Notes under the pieces: model-generated
What the model saw: only the letters and a program-made list of their open reading frames with translations
Told to the model about the DNA's origin: nothing
The model's database searches: none
Position numbers and translations under genes: made by a program
Assembly: GCF_001544695.2 (NCBI RefSeq)
Contig: NZ_FCOM02000024.1
Location: forward strand, 1-64,000
Source of the DNA: Caballeronia arvi
GTDB lineage: Bacteria > Pseudomonadota > Gammaproteobacteria > Burkholderiales > Burkholderiaceae
Direction of reading: 5' to 3'
DNA length: 64,000 nucleotides
Shown here: positions 28,667-39,540 of the stretch, piece after piece
Numbering within the stretch: the first letter of the stretch is position 1
Layout: every line of letters starts with the position of its first letter

Positions 28667-30079
28667 ATGCAAGTCCAGACGATGCACTTCAAGGCGCGCG
28701 CTTCATCGAAACTCGCCGACGAGCGGCTGCAGCAGAATCTCACGAAGCTCTCGACCAAGTTCGTGAGCGCGCGAGCGACCGCCGTGCGCGACATCGACTT
28801 CGAGGCGACGCGCGCTGCGTTGAAGGAGCGGCGCAATCGCGCGCTCGACAATCTCGACGTGTGGCTCGAAACCTTCGAGCGCGAAGCAACAAGGCGCGGC
28901 GCCACGGTGCTGTACGCCGAATCGACGCAGGACGCGGCGAAACTCGTCGCCGGCATCGCCCGCAAGCACGACGTGAAGAAGGTCATCAAGACCAAGTCGA
29001 TGGTCTCCGAAGAGATGCAGCTGAATCGCGTGCTCGCCGAGATGGGCGTGCAGTCGATCGAAACCGACCTCGGCGAATACATCCTGCAGATCAACGACAA
29101 CGAGCCGCCGAGCCACATCATCGCGCCGGTCGTACACAAGGATAAGGAGCAGATCGCGGATCTCTTCGCGAAGACGCACAACAAGCCGCGTCTCACCGAT
29201 ATCCCCGAGATGACGCGCGAGGCGCGTGAGGTGCTGCGTCCGCATTTCATGTCGGCGGATATGGGCGTGACGGGCGGCAACTTCCTGATTGCGGAGACCG
29301 GGTCGGTGGCCGTCGTCACGAACGAGGGCAACGAAGGCATGTGCACGGTGATGCCGCGCGTGCACGTCGCGGTGACGGGCATCGAGAAGGTGCTGCCGAC
29401 GCTCGACGATCTCGCCACCGCGATGCGCCTGCTGCCACGCTCCGCGACCGGGCAGACGATCTCGAATTACTTTTCGTTGCTGACCGGCCCGCGCGCGCCC
29501 GGTGAAACGGACGGGCCGGAGCATATGTACTTCGTGCTCGTCGATGGCGGGCGCACGGGGCTCATCGGCGGCGAGTTCCAGGAGATGCTGCGTTGCATCC
29601 GCTGTGGCGCGTGCATGAACCATTGTCCGGTCTATCAGAAGATCGGCGGGCATGCGTACGGCTGGGTGTATCCGGGCCCGATGGGTTCGGTGCTCACCCC
29701 GGCGTATGTCGGTATCGACAAAGCGCTCGATCTGCCGCAAGCCGCTACGCTCTGTGGCGAGTGCAATAGCGTCTGTCCGGTGGGCATTCCGCTTTCGGAT
29801 TTGTTACGCAAGTTACGCGAAAAACAAATGGAGCGGCGGTTGCGGCCGTGGAACGAACGCGCCGCGCTCGCGGCGTGGGGCTATCTCGCGAAACGCCCGG
29901 CTGCGTATGCGTTATTCACGAAGCTCGCGGTGCGCGTGCTCGAACGCATGGGCGGCAACCGGAAGGCGATCTCGCGTCTGCCGTTCGGTGCTGGATGGAC
30001 CGGCACGCGCGATATGCCCGCGCCGGTCGGCCGCACATTCCGGGAGTTATACAAGGCGCAGCACTCGCACTTGGGCTGA
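28667..30079 (+). CDS. lutB: L-lactate dehydrogenase iron-sulfur subunit LutB
   Basis: The start is ATG 28667 (MQVQTMHFKARASS) with GAGGAGCG upstream; the longer frame would overlap lutA. The 470-aa product has an N-terminal LUD (DUF162) domain, then two 4Fe-4S motifs CIRCGACMNHCPVY and CGECNSVCPVGIPL, and a C-terminal DUF3390 region. It passes electrons from lactate oxidation. In the usual order lutC comes next, but the following gene here is an unrelated lipoprotein on the other strand. Confidence 0.94.
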   Translation: MQVQTMHFKARASSKLADERLQQNLTKLSTKFVSARATAVRDIDFEATRAALKERRNRALDNLDVWLETFEREATRRGATVLYAESTQDAAKLVAGIARKHDVKKVIKTKSMVSEEMQLNRVLAEMGVQSIETDLGEYILQINDNEPPSHIIAPVVHKDKEQIADLFAKTHNKPRLTDIPEMTREAREVLRPHFMSADMGVTGGNFLIAETGSVAVVTNEGNEGMCTVMPRVHVAVTGIEKVLPTLDDLATAMRLLPRSATGQTISNYFSLLTGPRAPGETDGPEHMYFVLVDGGRTGLIGGEFQEMLRCIRCGACMNHCPVYQKIGGHAYGWVYPGPMGSVLTPAYVGIDKALDLPQAATLCGECNSVCPVGIPLSDLLRKLREKQMERRLRPWNERAALAAWGYLAKRPAAYALFTKLAVRVLERMGGNRKAISRLPFGAGWTGTRDMPAPVGRTFRELYKAQHSHLG

Positions 30080-30097
30080 GCGCTGCGTTCGCGAACG

Positions 30098-30134
30098 AAA
30101 ACGGCGTTGGAACTTGCGTTCCAGCGCCGTTTTT
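30098..30134. terminator. Bidirectional terminator after lutB
   Basis: AAAACGGCGTTGGAAC pairs with GTTCCAGCGCCGTTTT (one G-U pair) around TTGC and ends in TTTTTG, 18 bp after lutB. Its A-rich left flank also suits the convergent lipoprotein gene. Confidence 0.9.
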
Positions 30135-30158
30135 GTCGAGCCGAAGAAGCAGAGCCGC

Positions 30159-30695
30159 TCAGTTTCCGACCGGCCCGGTATGCCATTTATTGGGGCCGCC
30201 GCCGTAGCTGCTGCCGCGATTGCTGCCGCCTCCTGAATTCGCCGGGGGCGGGGCGGCGGCGGCAGGAGGCCGCATCGGCGGACCGCCGACTGCCTTCGGC
30301 AGCGGCGCACCGCCGCCCGCCTGCTGAGGCGGCGGACCGCCGGACGGACGTCCTCCACCGGCTTGCGGCGGCGGGCCGCCATGACCGCCATTGGGCGGCC
30401 TGTTGTTGGTCCAGCCGCCCTGAGGAGGCGGACGTCGCCAGCCGGGACCGTCGTCCCAGTAACGACGCGGTCCAGGTCCGTAGTAAGGTCCGGGACCATA
30501 GTAGGCCGGACCGCTGTAATAACCGCCGCCCACCACGACACCCGGTTGCACGACCGGCGGCCCGCCGTAGTAGCCATAGCCTGGATCGTCATAGACGCCC
30601 GCCGGGTAACCACCGTAGGCGTCGGGATACGCCGCGCAGCCGCCGAGGAGCGCGGCGGACGAGGCAAGCAAGAGACCAGCAACTGCGGATTTCAT
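30159..30695 (-). CDS. Proline/glycine-rich lipoprotein
   Basis: The start is ATG 30695 (MKSAVAGLLLASSAALLGGC). The lipobox LLGGC gives an acylated Cys20 after a short signal peptide; the product is 178 aa. The mature part is rich in Tyr, Gly and Pro (YYGGPP, YYGPGP), then PPPQ/GGG repeats with several Trp. Such tails are found in outer-membrane or surface lipoproteins of Burkholderiaceae. The Shine-Dalgarno is weak. No enzymatic domain is visible and the function is unknown. Confidence 0.75.
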   Translation of the reverse strand: MKSAVAGLLLASSAALLGGCAAYPDAYGGYPAGVYDDPGYGYYGGPPVVQPGVVVGGGYYSGPAYYGPGPYYGPGPRRYWDDGPGWRRPPPQGGWTNNRPPNGGHGGPPPQAGGGRPSGGPPPQQAGGGAPLPKAVGGPPMRPPAAAAPPPANSGGGSNRGSSYGGGPNKWHTGPVGN

Positions 30696-30947
30696 GATCG
30701 TAGGGGCGATTCGTTGATCGATTATTTCAATAAGACAACACCGGCGCCGCGTTGTCCCAACAACTTTGTAAGCCTTTATGACGACGCCGCGTCGGGGCGA
30801 GCGAACAGGCAACAGAACGCTTGTTGTCGCCAGCGCAACAAACCTTTGCTTTTCAACGTCTTTTTAAGATCGGGACGATTGCGTAACATTCGAAGCGTCC
30901 GTCAGTGGGTCTTCGTCCGCTGCGACATATGAACCCAAGGCAGTCCC

Positions 30948-31166
30948 ATGAAAAAGACAATATCGACCTACTGGCCCGTCGCCATCCTGCTTCCTCTCGC
31001 ATTGACGTTCTGCATGCACGCCGGCGAAGGCGGGGGCGCGGCCTTGCGACACGAGCAAACCGGTGTTGCCGGCGTGAGTGCCGAACTTGCTCGCGCCATT
31101 TCGCTCGGTTTCGTTGAAGACGATGCCGCTTCGCCGGACGTGCTTCCCGCGCAAAAGACGCTCTGA
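30948..31166 (+). CDS. Small hypothetical exported or membrane protein
   Basis: The 72-aa frame starts MKKTISTYWPVAILLPLALT, with a hydrophobic N-terminal segment that could be a signal or anchor, followed by a short polar tail. A weak purine stretch AAGGCAG precedes the ATG, and a good terminator lies 20 bp after the stop. No family is recognised. The gene is plausible but not certain. Confidence 0.5.
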   Translation: MKKTISTYWPVAILLPLALTFCMHAGEGGGAALRHEQTGVAGVSAELARAISLGFVEDDAASPDVLPAQKTL

Positions 31167-31186
31167 ATCGGCAGAAAACGCGCACA

Positions 31187-31216
31187 AAAAATGGCGCCTC
31201 GAAAAGGCGCCATTTT
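31187..31216. terminator. Bidirectional terminator between the small ORF and tyrB
   Basis: AAAATGGCGCCT pairs with AGGCGCCATTTT around a 6-nt loop, 20 bp after the small ORF and 26 bp beyond the aminotransferase stop. Confidence 0.9.
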
Positions 31217-31241
31217 CGTTCTCAGAAACGGCCGCAGCAGC

Positions 31242-32441
31242 TTACTTCAGGACGGCAGCGACGGCGTTCGCGACCACATCGAGGTTGCGCATATTGAGCG
31301 CGGCGACGCAGATGCGGCCGGTGCTGACGGCGTAGATGCCGAACTCGTCACGCAGACGGTCGACTTGGGCCGCGGTCAGGCCCGAGTACGAGAACATGCC
31401 GCGTTGCTTGCTGACGAAGGAAAAATCGCGATCGACGCCGCTTGCCTTCAGGCGCTCGACCAGACCGTTGCGCATCGCGCGGATGCGATCGCGCATTTCG
31501 CCGAGCTCCTGTTCCCACGTCGCGCGCAGTTCCGGCGAAGCCAGCACGGCCGCGACGATCGAGCCGCCGTGCGTCGGCGGGTTCGAATAGTTGGTGCGGA
31601 TCACGCGCTTCAGTTGCGACAGCACGCGCGCCGACTCTTCCTTGCCCGTCGTGATGATCGACAACGCGCCGACGCGCTCGCCGTACAGCGAGAACGACTT
31701 CGAGAACGACGACGACACGAATGCGCTCAGTTCGGCGGCGGCGAAGAGACGCACGGCGGCCGAGTCGGCGTCGATGTTTTCCGCGAAGCCCTGATACGCC
31801 ATGTCGAGGAACGGCACGAGATTCTTCGCCTTCACGACGTCGACGATCTGCTTCCACTGATCGTCCGAGAGATCGACGCCCGTCGGGTTGTGGCAGCACG
31901 CGTGCAGCACGACGATCGTGCCCGCCGCGTAGCCGTTGAGGGCTGCGAGCATGCCGTCGAAGTTCACGCCGTGCGTGGCGGCGTCGTAGTACGGATAGGC
32001 GACCACGTCGAAACCGGCGCTTTCGAACAGCGCGCGGTGATTTTCCCAGCTCGGATCGCTGATCGCGACCTTGGCGTCCGGATTCACGCGCTTCAGGAAA
32101 TCCGCGCCGATCTTGAGCGCGCCCGTGCCGCCGAGCGCCTGCGCCGTCACGACACGGCCCGCGGCGATGAGCGGCGAGCCTTCGCCGAGCAGCAGCTTCT
32201 GCACGGCGGCGTCATAGGCGGCGATGCCGTCGATCGGCAGATAGCCACGCGGCAGCGCGGCGTCGACGCGCGCTTTCTCGGCGTCGCGCACGGCGCGCAA
32301 CAGCGGAATCTTGCCTTCCTCGTTGGTGTACACGCCGACGCCCAGATTGACTTTGGTCGTGCGCGTGTCGGCGTTGAAGGCTTCGTTGAGGCCCAGGATC
32401 GGGTCGCGGGGAGCGAGTTCGACGGCAGAGAAAAGAGACAT
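31242..32441 (-). CDS. tyrB: Aromatic/aspartate amino acid aminotransferase
   Basis: The 399-aa class I aminotransferase is of the AspC/TyrB type. Motifs are VNLGVGVYTNEEGKIPLL near the start, HACCHNPTGVD (PLP ring contacts), FLDMAYQGFA (Asp and Tyr contacts), SSSFSKSFSLYGERVG with the PLP Lys, and SNPPTHGG. It is a PLP-dependent cytoplasmic enzyme transferring amino groups between 2-oxoglutarate and aspartate, tyrosine or phenylalanine. AspC and TyrB cannot be told apart by motif, so the symbol is tentative. It diverges from uvrB. Confidence 0.93.
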   Translation of the reverse strand: MSLFSAVELAPRDPILGLNEAFNADTRTTKVNLGVGVYTNEEGKIPLLRAVRDAEKARVDAALPRGYLPIDGIAAYDAAVQKLLLGEGSPLIAAGRVVTAQALGGTGALKIGADFLKRVNPDAKVAISDPSWENHRALFESAGFDVVAYPYYDAATHGVNFDGMLAALNGYAAGTIVVLHACCHNPTGVDLSDDQWKQIVDVVKAKNLVPFLDMAYQGFAENIDADSAAVRLFAAAELSAFVSSSFSKSFSLYGERVGALSIITTGKEESARVLSQLKRVIRTNYSNPPTHGGSIVAAVLASPELRATWEQELGEMRDRIRAMRNGLVERLKASGVDRDFSFVSKQRGMFSYSGLTAAQVDRLRDEFGIYAVSTGRICVAALNMRNLDVVANAVAAVLK

Positions 32442-32838
32442 GATCTATCAGCAGTGAGAAAAAGACGGTGCGGCGGACGTGCGCTCGGAAAAGACAGGAG
32501 CGCGAGGCGGGGCGATGCCCGGGTGGCGTCTTCGGCGGTGTCGATGCGCGTCGCATCGGCGTGCGGCGGCCATGCCCGCCGTCGAGCCCAGTCGCACATT
32601 GTAGCGAATCCGCACGGCCTTTTTGCCGTGAGGGCCCGGCGGATGCGTGTTTTTCACGCGCGCGTCATTTCGACCGATGCCGCTCGAAGACGCAAAAAGG
32701 GCCGCAAGACGCACGCTTGAGAACGAGAGCGCGGTCCCAATGTGTTCGATTCGCTCTCCATCGACCGGGCCGCGCGTGTTTTCCGCCAGCCGCTAGAATA
32801 GGTGTTTGCCCGGCGCAGACTCAGGTCTTCAGGTTCAC
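32442..32838. other. Divergent spacer between tyrB and uvrB
   Basis: About 400 bp hold the promoters of both genes. A -10-like TAGAAT lies at 32794-32799 on the plus strand, without a good -35. No CTG-N10-CAG LexA site was seen near uvrB. Frames here are unsupported. Confidence 0.4.
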
Positions 32839-34935
<2,097 letters not shown>

Positions 34936-34969
34936 GCGTTATGTAAGTGATTTAAAGGGCTTAATCCAA

Positions 34970-35008
34970 AGGCGCGGCGGTCGAAAGATTTGCCGCGCTT
35001 TTTTTTTC
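34970..35008 (+). terminator. Intrinsic terminator of uvrB
   Basis: GCGCGGC (34972-34978) pairs with GCCGCGC (34992-34998) around a 13-nt loop and is followed by ten T. Confidence 0.88.
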
Positions 35009-35108
35009 GTTGTTTCGCGCGTCCCGCGATCCCGCGAAAAGCCTTACTGCGTCTAGGTTTGTAAGCACGCTCAAATTGTTCCGGGTGTCGAACAATGCTA
35101 AACTGACG

Positions 35109-35131
35109 AACATTGAGAATGGTTCGTATTA
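35109..35131 (+). promoter_or_regulatory. Fur-box-like site upstream of ftrA
   Basis: The sequence ACATTGAGAATGGTTCGTATT has the left half TGAGAATG common in Fur sites of Burkholderia and a degenerate right half. It lies about 120 bp before ftrA, in an iron-uptake context. The rest of 35009-35247 holds no gene. Confidence 0.6.
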
Positions 35132-35247
35132 ACGTTCACAGAGTTGTGCTATTGCCGCTCTGAAAACCGACGGTCCGGGCGCATTCCAATGGTTTAGTGG
35201 CAAGGCTCGCGTGGCGCGCGCCAATCGATAACAACAAGGAGTTTCTG

Positions 35248-35793
35248 ATGGGTTCAACGTTGATGCGCGGTCTCGTCGCCGCAGCAGGTCTCACGGCGAT
35301 GATGGCAGCCTCGGCCGCCGAATATCCGATCGGCAAGCAGCATATCGAGGGCGGCATGGAAACCGGCGCCGTCTATCTCCAGCCGATCACGATGGCGCCG
35401 GAAGGCATGATGCGCAAGGCGTCGGATTCGGATATCCACCTGGAAGCGGACATTCACGCGGTCAAGAACAACCCGACCGGTTTCGCGGAAGGCGACTGGA
35501 TGCCGTATCTGAACGTGACGTATGAGCTCACGAAGGTCGGCACGACGCAAACCGTGAAGGGCGACCTGATGGCGATGGTCGCGAGCGACGGCCCGCACTA
35601 CGGCGACAACGTGAAGCTGTTCGGCCCGGGCAAGTATCACCTGAAGCTGCACATTTCGCCGCCGTCGCAGGAAGGCCACATGGCGTTCGGCCGTCACGTC
35701 GACAAGGAAACCGGCGTCGGCCCGTGGTTCAAGCCGTTTACGATCGAGTACGACTTCCCGTTCGCGGGCATTGGCAAGAAGGGCGGCTACTAA
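35248..35793 (+). CDS. ftrA: Periplasmic iron-binding protein FtrA/P19-type
   Basis: The start is ATG 35248 behind AAGGAG; the product is 181 aa with a signal peptide ending about MMAASAA. The mature domain matches the Tp34/P19 iron-transport family: EYPIGKQHIEGGMETGAVYL, SDIHLEADIHAV and EGHMAFGRHVDKETGVGPWF, with the Met and His residues that bind metal. It delivers Fe to the FtrBCD system in the periplasm. It is the first gene of ftrABCD and lies behind a Fur-box-like site. Confidence 0.92.
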   Translation: MGSTLMRGLVAAAGLTAMMAASAAEYPIGKQHIEGGMETGAVYLQPITMAPEGMMRKASDSDIHLEADIHAVKNNPTGFAEGDWMPYLNVTYELTKVGTTQTVKGDLMAMVASDGPHYGDNVKLFGPGKYHLKLHISPPSQEGHMAFGRHVDKETGVGPWFKPFTIEYDFPFAGIGKKGGY

Positions 35794-35863
35794 GTTAGTT
35801 GGTAAGCGCCCGTGAGCATCCGGCTATTGCGCAGCCGGATGCGCTCATTCTTAGGAAGTACGC

Positions 35864-36202
35864 ATGAAACTGAAAAACCAGATGGCCGCTCTCGCGGTGG
35901 CTGCGCTCGCATCGGTCGCGGGACTCGCGCAAGCCGCCGACCTGCCGACGTTCAAGCTCGAAATGAACGACGGCAAGCTCAACCCGGCGCGCATCGAAGT
36001 GCCGGCGGGGCAGCGCATCAAGATCGAGGTGCACAACATCGGCAAGGGCGCCGCCGAGTTCGAAAGCGTGCAGCTGCGCAAGGAGAAGGTGCTCGCGCCG
36101 GGCGCCGATTCGTTCGTCGTGATCGCGCCGCTGGACCCGGGTGAATACAAGTTCTTCGACGACTTTCATCAGAGCGCGCAAGGCGTGATCGTCGCCAAGT
36201 AA
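35864..36202 (+). CDS. ftrB: Cupredoxin-like periplasmic protein FtrB
   Basis: The 112-aa protein has a signal peptide ending LAQAAD and a small cupredoxin_1-like beta domain (FKLEMNDGKLNPARIEVPAGQ, LDPGEYKFFDDFHQ). The family member in FtrABCD systems is thought to oxidise Fe(II) or couple oxidation to transport by the FtrC permease. A classical type-1 copper Cys is not visible, so its metal site is atypical. It follows ftrA by 70 bp. Confidence 0.88.
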   Translation: MKLKNQMAALAVAALASVAGLAQAADLPTFKLEMNDGKLNPARIEVPAGQRIKIEVHNIGKGAAEFESVQLRKEKVLAPGADSFVVIAPLDPGEYKFFDDFHQSAQGVIVAK

Positions 36203-36277
36203 CGGACGCGCCGCACGCAACGAAGCACATGCGCACATGCGCGCGGCCGGTTGAAGTGGAATTGCTGGAGGTCTGGA

Positions 36278-37129
36278 ATGGGGCAGGTACTTTTCATCGT
36301 GTGGCGGGAGAGCGTCGAGGCGTTGCTCGTCGTCGGCATTCTCTACGCGTGGCTGAAGAACGGCGATCATCAGGCGCGCCGCGGCCTGCCTTATCTGTGG
36401 TTCGGCGTCGCGGCGGGGCTGATCGCGGCGGTCGCGCTGGGCGCGGCGCTCATCGGTTTCACCGAAGTGCTGTCGGGCAATGCGCAGGATTACTTCCAGA
36501 CCGCGATGGTGCTGATCGCGTGCGTGCTGATCGTGCAGATGGTGCTGTGGATGAAGCGTCACGGCCGCACGCTGAAGCGCGACATGGAAACGTCGCTGCA
36601 AAAGAGCACGCAGGACGGGCACTGGTGGGGCATCGCGCTGCTGGTCGCGCTCGCGATCGCGCGTGAAGGCAGCGAAACCGCCGTGTTCCTGTATGGCGTG
36701 GGCTTCGGCCAGTCGGGTCACGTCGACGCGTCGCAGTATGTCGCGATCCTTCTCGGCTTCGGCCTCGCGTTGCTCACGTTCTACCTCTTGCAGCTCGGCG
36801 GCAAGATCTTCTCGTGGCGCTCGTTTTTCCGCGTGACCGAAATCATGCTGCTGTTCCTCGCGGCAGGTCTCTTCGAGACGGGCGTCGACAAGCTCATCGA
36901 CATGGAAGTGCTGCCGGTCATCGTCAATCAGGTGTGGAACACGTCCGCGATTCTCGATGATTCGAGCACCTTCGGCTCGCTCGTCGCTACACTCACGGGC
37001 TATCGCGCGCATCCGGCAGGCATGAATCTCGTCGCGTATGCGGTGTACTGGATCGTCATCTATCTCCTCATGCGCCATTCGAAAAACCAGATGGCGCAAA
37101 AACAAAAGGCGGCAAGCCGTCCAGCATGA
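36278..37129 (+). CDS. ftrC: Ftr1-type iron permease FtrC
   Basis: The start is ATG 36278 (MGQVLFIVWRESVEALLVVG) with GGAGG just upstream; the product is 283 aa with about seven membrane helices. Two REXXE iron-transport motifs are visible: RESVE (residues 10-14) and REGSE in helix 4. It is the inner-membrane permease of the FtrABCD ferrous-iron system. Its stop codon overlaps the ftrD start (ATGA). Confidence 0.94.
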   Translation: MGQVLFIVWRESVEALLVVGILYAWLKNGDHQARRGLPYLWFGVAAGLIAAVALGAALIGFTEVLSGNAQDYFQTAMVLIACVLIVQMVLWMKRHGRTLKRDMETSLQKSTQDGHWWGIALLVALAIAREGSETAVFLYGVGFGQSGHVDASQYVAILLGFGLALLTFYLLQLGGKIFSWRSFFRVTEIMLLFLAAGLFETGVDKLIDMEVLPVIVNQVWNTSAILDDSSTFGSLVATLTGYRAHPAGMNLVAYAVYWIVIYLLMRHSKNQMAQKQKAASRPA

Positions 37130-38529
37130 GTTCCGTAATGCCTAGACCCGGCCGGCTGCAACAAGCCGGCCAATGGATGCAGCGTCACGGCAGCACGATC
37201 CGCATGATTCAGTGGGTCGTCGTTGCCGTTTATGCGTTTCTGATCGTCGTTCCGGCCGTGATGCCGCTGCCCGATGGCGCCGCGCATCTCTGGAGCAACC
37301 TCACGCTCGCCGCGCAGTTCGTGTTCTGGGGCATCTGGTGGCCGTTCGTGCTGCTGTCGATGGTCATGCTAGGCCGCGTCTGGTGTGGCGTGCTGTGTCC
37401 CGAGGGCGCGCTCTCCGAGTTCGCGAGCAAGTTCGGCCGCGGCTGGGCGATTCCGCGCTGGATGCGCTGGGGCGGCTGGCCGTTCGTCGCGTTCGGGCTC
37501 ACGACGATCTACGGCCAGATGGTCAGCGTCTATCAGTATCCGAAAGCCGTGCTGCTGGTGCTCGGTGGCTCGACGGTCGGCGCGATGATCATCGGCGTGC
37601 TGTATGGCCGCGAGAAACGCGTGTGGTGCAAGTATCTGTGTCCGGTCAACGGCGTGTTTTCGCTGCTCGCGCGCCTAGCTCCTTTCCACTACAAGGTCGA
37701 CGAAGACGCGTGGCGCCGCTCGTACACGAAGGGCGAGCACGGTCATCGCGTGATTCCGATCAACTGTGCGCCGCTCGTGCCCTTGCGCAACATGAAGGGC
37801 GCGCAAGACTGTCACATGTGCGGCCGATGCAGCGGCCATCGCGACGCGATCGCGCTCACGTGGCGCTCGCCGTCGGAAGAAGTCGTGAAGCTCGGCGACA
37901 AGGCCGCGAATCCGTGGGACACCGCGCTCATTCTGTACGGCTTGCTGGGCATCGCGATCGGCGCGTTCCACTGGACCGTGAGCACGTGGTTCGTCGACCT
38001 GAAGCAGGTCTTCGCGGCGTGGCTCATCGATCACGACATTCTCTGGCCGCTCGATACCAACGCGCCGTGGTTCCTGTTCACGCATTACCCGGAACAGAAC
38101 GACGTTTTCTCGTGGCTCGACGGCACGATGGTCATTGCCTACATCGTCGTCACTGGCCTCGTGTATGGCACGGCGCTGCTCGCGCTGCTCGCAGCGGGCA
38201 CGCGCATGCTCGGCAAGTTCGATTCGACGCGCCTGCATCACCTGACCCTCGCGCTGATTCCGCTTGCCGGCGTAGGCGTGTTTCTCGGCCTGTCGGCGAC
38301 GACCGTGTCGCTGTTGCGCGCGGAGCATCTGCCGTTGTGGTGGGTGCCGGGTCTGCGCCTCGGATTGCTCGCCGCCGCGAATCTGTGGAGCGCGTGGCTG
38401 GCGTGGCGCGTGACGGGGCGCCATGCATCGGCGCTTGGTTCGCGCCTTCTCGCGATGGTATGGTTTGTCCTTGCGCTGGCCGTCGCGGACAGCGCCTGGT
38501 ACCTGATGTTCTGGGGCTTCAGCCGATAA
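37126..38529 (+). CDS. ftrD: Membrane polyferredoxin FtrD
   Basis: The 467-aa protein has several membrane helices and cysteine clusters of the NosR/polyferredoxin type: WCGVLCPEGAL, WCKYLCPVNG, NCAPL and CHMCGRCSG. In FtrABCD it is proposed to supply or accept electrons for iron reduction or oxidation at the permease. It overlaps ftrC by 4 bp, consistent with one operon. Confidence 0.9.
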   Translation: MSSVMPRPGRLQQAGQWMQRHGSTIRMIQWVVVAVYAFLIVVPAVMPLPDGAAHLWSNLTLAAQFVFWGIWWPFVLLSMVMLGRVWCGVLCPEGALSEFASKFGRGWAIPRWMRWGGWPFVAFGLTTIYGQMVSVYQYPKAVLLVLGGSTVGAMIIGVLYGREKRVWCKYLCPVNGVFSLLARLAPFHYKVDEDAWRRSYTKGEHGHRVIPINCAPLVPLRNMKGAQDCHMCGRCSGHRDAIALTWRSPSEEVVKLGDKAANPWDTALILYGLLGIAIGAFHWTVSTWFVDLKQVFAAWLIDHDILWPLDTNAPWFLFTHYPEQNDVFSWLDGTMVIAYIVVTGLVYGTALLALLAAGTRMLGKFDSTRLHHLTLALIPLAGVGVFLGLSATTVSLLRAEHLPLWWVPGLRLGLLAAANLWSAWLAWRVTGRHASALGSRLLAMVWFVLALAVADSAWYLMFWGFSR

Positions 38530-38567
38530 ACCGTCCACGCCGTGTTCAACGGCAACGAGAGCGAGAA

Positions 38568-38981
38568 GTGAGAACCAAACCCGTACTGACCGATGAAGAC
38601 GTCAAGGCCATGGCCGCCGCCGCCGAGGCGCACGCCCGAGAACACAACTGGAACGTGACGATTGCGATCGTCGACGATGGCGGGCATCTGCTGCATCTGC
38701 ATCGTCTGGATGGCGCGGGCGCGAGCACCGCGGAAATGGCGACGGGCAAGGCGCGCACCGCCGTGCTCGGCCGCCGCGAGACCAAGGTCTACGAAGACAC
38801 GATCAAGCAGGGCCGCACGGCGTTTCTGTCGGCGCCGATGACAGCGATGCTCGAAGGTGGCGTTCCGATTTTCGTCGGCGCGGATATCGTCGGCGCGGTG
38901 GGCGTGTCGGGCGTGAAGTCGGATCAGGATGCGCAGATCGCGAAAGCGGGCATCGCGGCGCTGGGCGTCGAGAACGTCTGA
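38568..38981 (+). CDS. GlcG/HbpS-like heme-binding family protein
   Basis: The start is taken as GTG 38568, behind the purine stretch GAGAGCGAGAA; it lies 38 bp after ftrD. The 137-aa product is a DUF336/GlcG domain (VTIAIVDDGGHLLHLHRLDGA, ATGKARTAVLGRRET, PIFVGADIVGAVGVSG). HbpS-type members bind heme or iron; others are cobalamin or glycolate related. Position behind ftrABCD favours an iron or heme link. It has no signal peptide. Confidence 0.82.
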   Translation: MRTKPVLTDEDVKAMAAAAEAHAREHNWNVTIAIVDDGGHLLHLHRLDGAGASTAEMATGKARTAVLGRRETKVYEDTIKQGRTAFLSAPMTAMLEGGVPIFVGADIVGAVGVSGVKSDQDAQIAKAGIAALGVENV

Positions 38982-39009
38982 CTGGAACGGCTGAAGTATT
39001 CGCGCAACA

Positions 39010-39053
39010 AAAATGGCACGTCTTCGTAACGAAGGCGTGCCATTCTGTTTTCG
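39010..39053 (+). terminator. Intrinsic terminator of the ftr operon
   Basis: AATGGCACG plus CTTCG pairs with CGAAG plus CGTGCCATT around TAA, and is followed by CTGTTTT. It lies 30 bp after the GlcG-like stop codon. Confidence 0.85.
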
Positions 39054-39098
39054 GATGCGGCGCTCATCGGCGCGCATCATACAACCCGGGCAGGAACC

Positions 39099-39230
39099 AA
39101 AAAAAGCGGCTTCGCTTGCTATCGACGACTGGCTGGTGTTTGCACGAAGGGGTCTAAATTCTCGCGTGCAAGTCGTCCTCGCTGGCTAAGGCCAAACACC
39201 TCTTGGCGAGGTGGTCCCCACAATACACGG
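39099..39230 (-). ncRNA. Candidate small RNA downstream of hemP
   Basis: No gene is coded here, but on the minus strand the DNA folds well. ACCTC/GAGGT forms a hairpin (39198-39212) and TGGC/GCCA another (39183-39194). A long stem pairs GACGAC and TTGCACG with CGTGCAA and GTCGTC (39124-39177). The 3' end is an intrinsic terminator, AAGCG-AAGC-CGCTT followed by seven U (39099-39117). The 5' end is not fixed: it may have its own start or be cut from the hemP mRNA. The Fur-box-like site upstream of hemP suggests iron control, as for RyhB-type RNAs. Confidence 0.6.
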
Positions 39231-39256
39231 TACTGACTGCTGTTCTTGCTTGCGCG

Positions 39257-39505
39257 TTACTTCGTCAGGATGAGCTTGCCCAGACGCGTTGCGCGCAACT
39301 GATAGGTCTCCCCGTTATGCACGATGCTCACGTGGCTGCGTCCCTGCAGCAGCGCGTCGCTTTTCAGCGACCGCTCGCCATTGCTGTCCGCCGCATGCGC
39401 GACATGCACCGTCGTAACGGTGGTCGCTTTCGGTCGGGTGATCGCGGCGTCGCGGACAGCCGGGCGGCGCAGCCTGAGCGTGGAGGATCGCAGCGTGTCG
39501 GTCAT
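39257..39505 (-). CDS. hemP: Hemin uptake protein HemP
   Basis: The 82-aa protein ends with the HemP signature LLQGRSHVSIVHNGETYQL followed by RATRLGKLILTK. The first half is variable. HemP is a small, strongly iron-regulated protein needed for heme use in Burkholderia; its mechanism is unclear. A Fur-box-like site and a promoter lie just upstream. The candidate small RNA follows within 27 bp of the stop. Confidence 0.92.
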   Translation of the reverse strand: MTDTLRSSTLRLRRPAVRDAAITRPKATTVTTVHVAHAADSNGERSLKSDALLQGRSHVSIVHNGETYQLRATRLGKLILTK

Positions 39506-39540
39506 GTCGGAAGTGTGCGTTCGTTGATTCGATGGGTCTA

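Noticed and set aside
32600-32838. Possible LexA/SOS box upstream of uvrB
   Set aside because: I looked for CTG-N10-CAG and found none close to the start.
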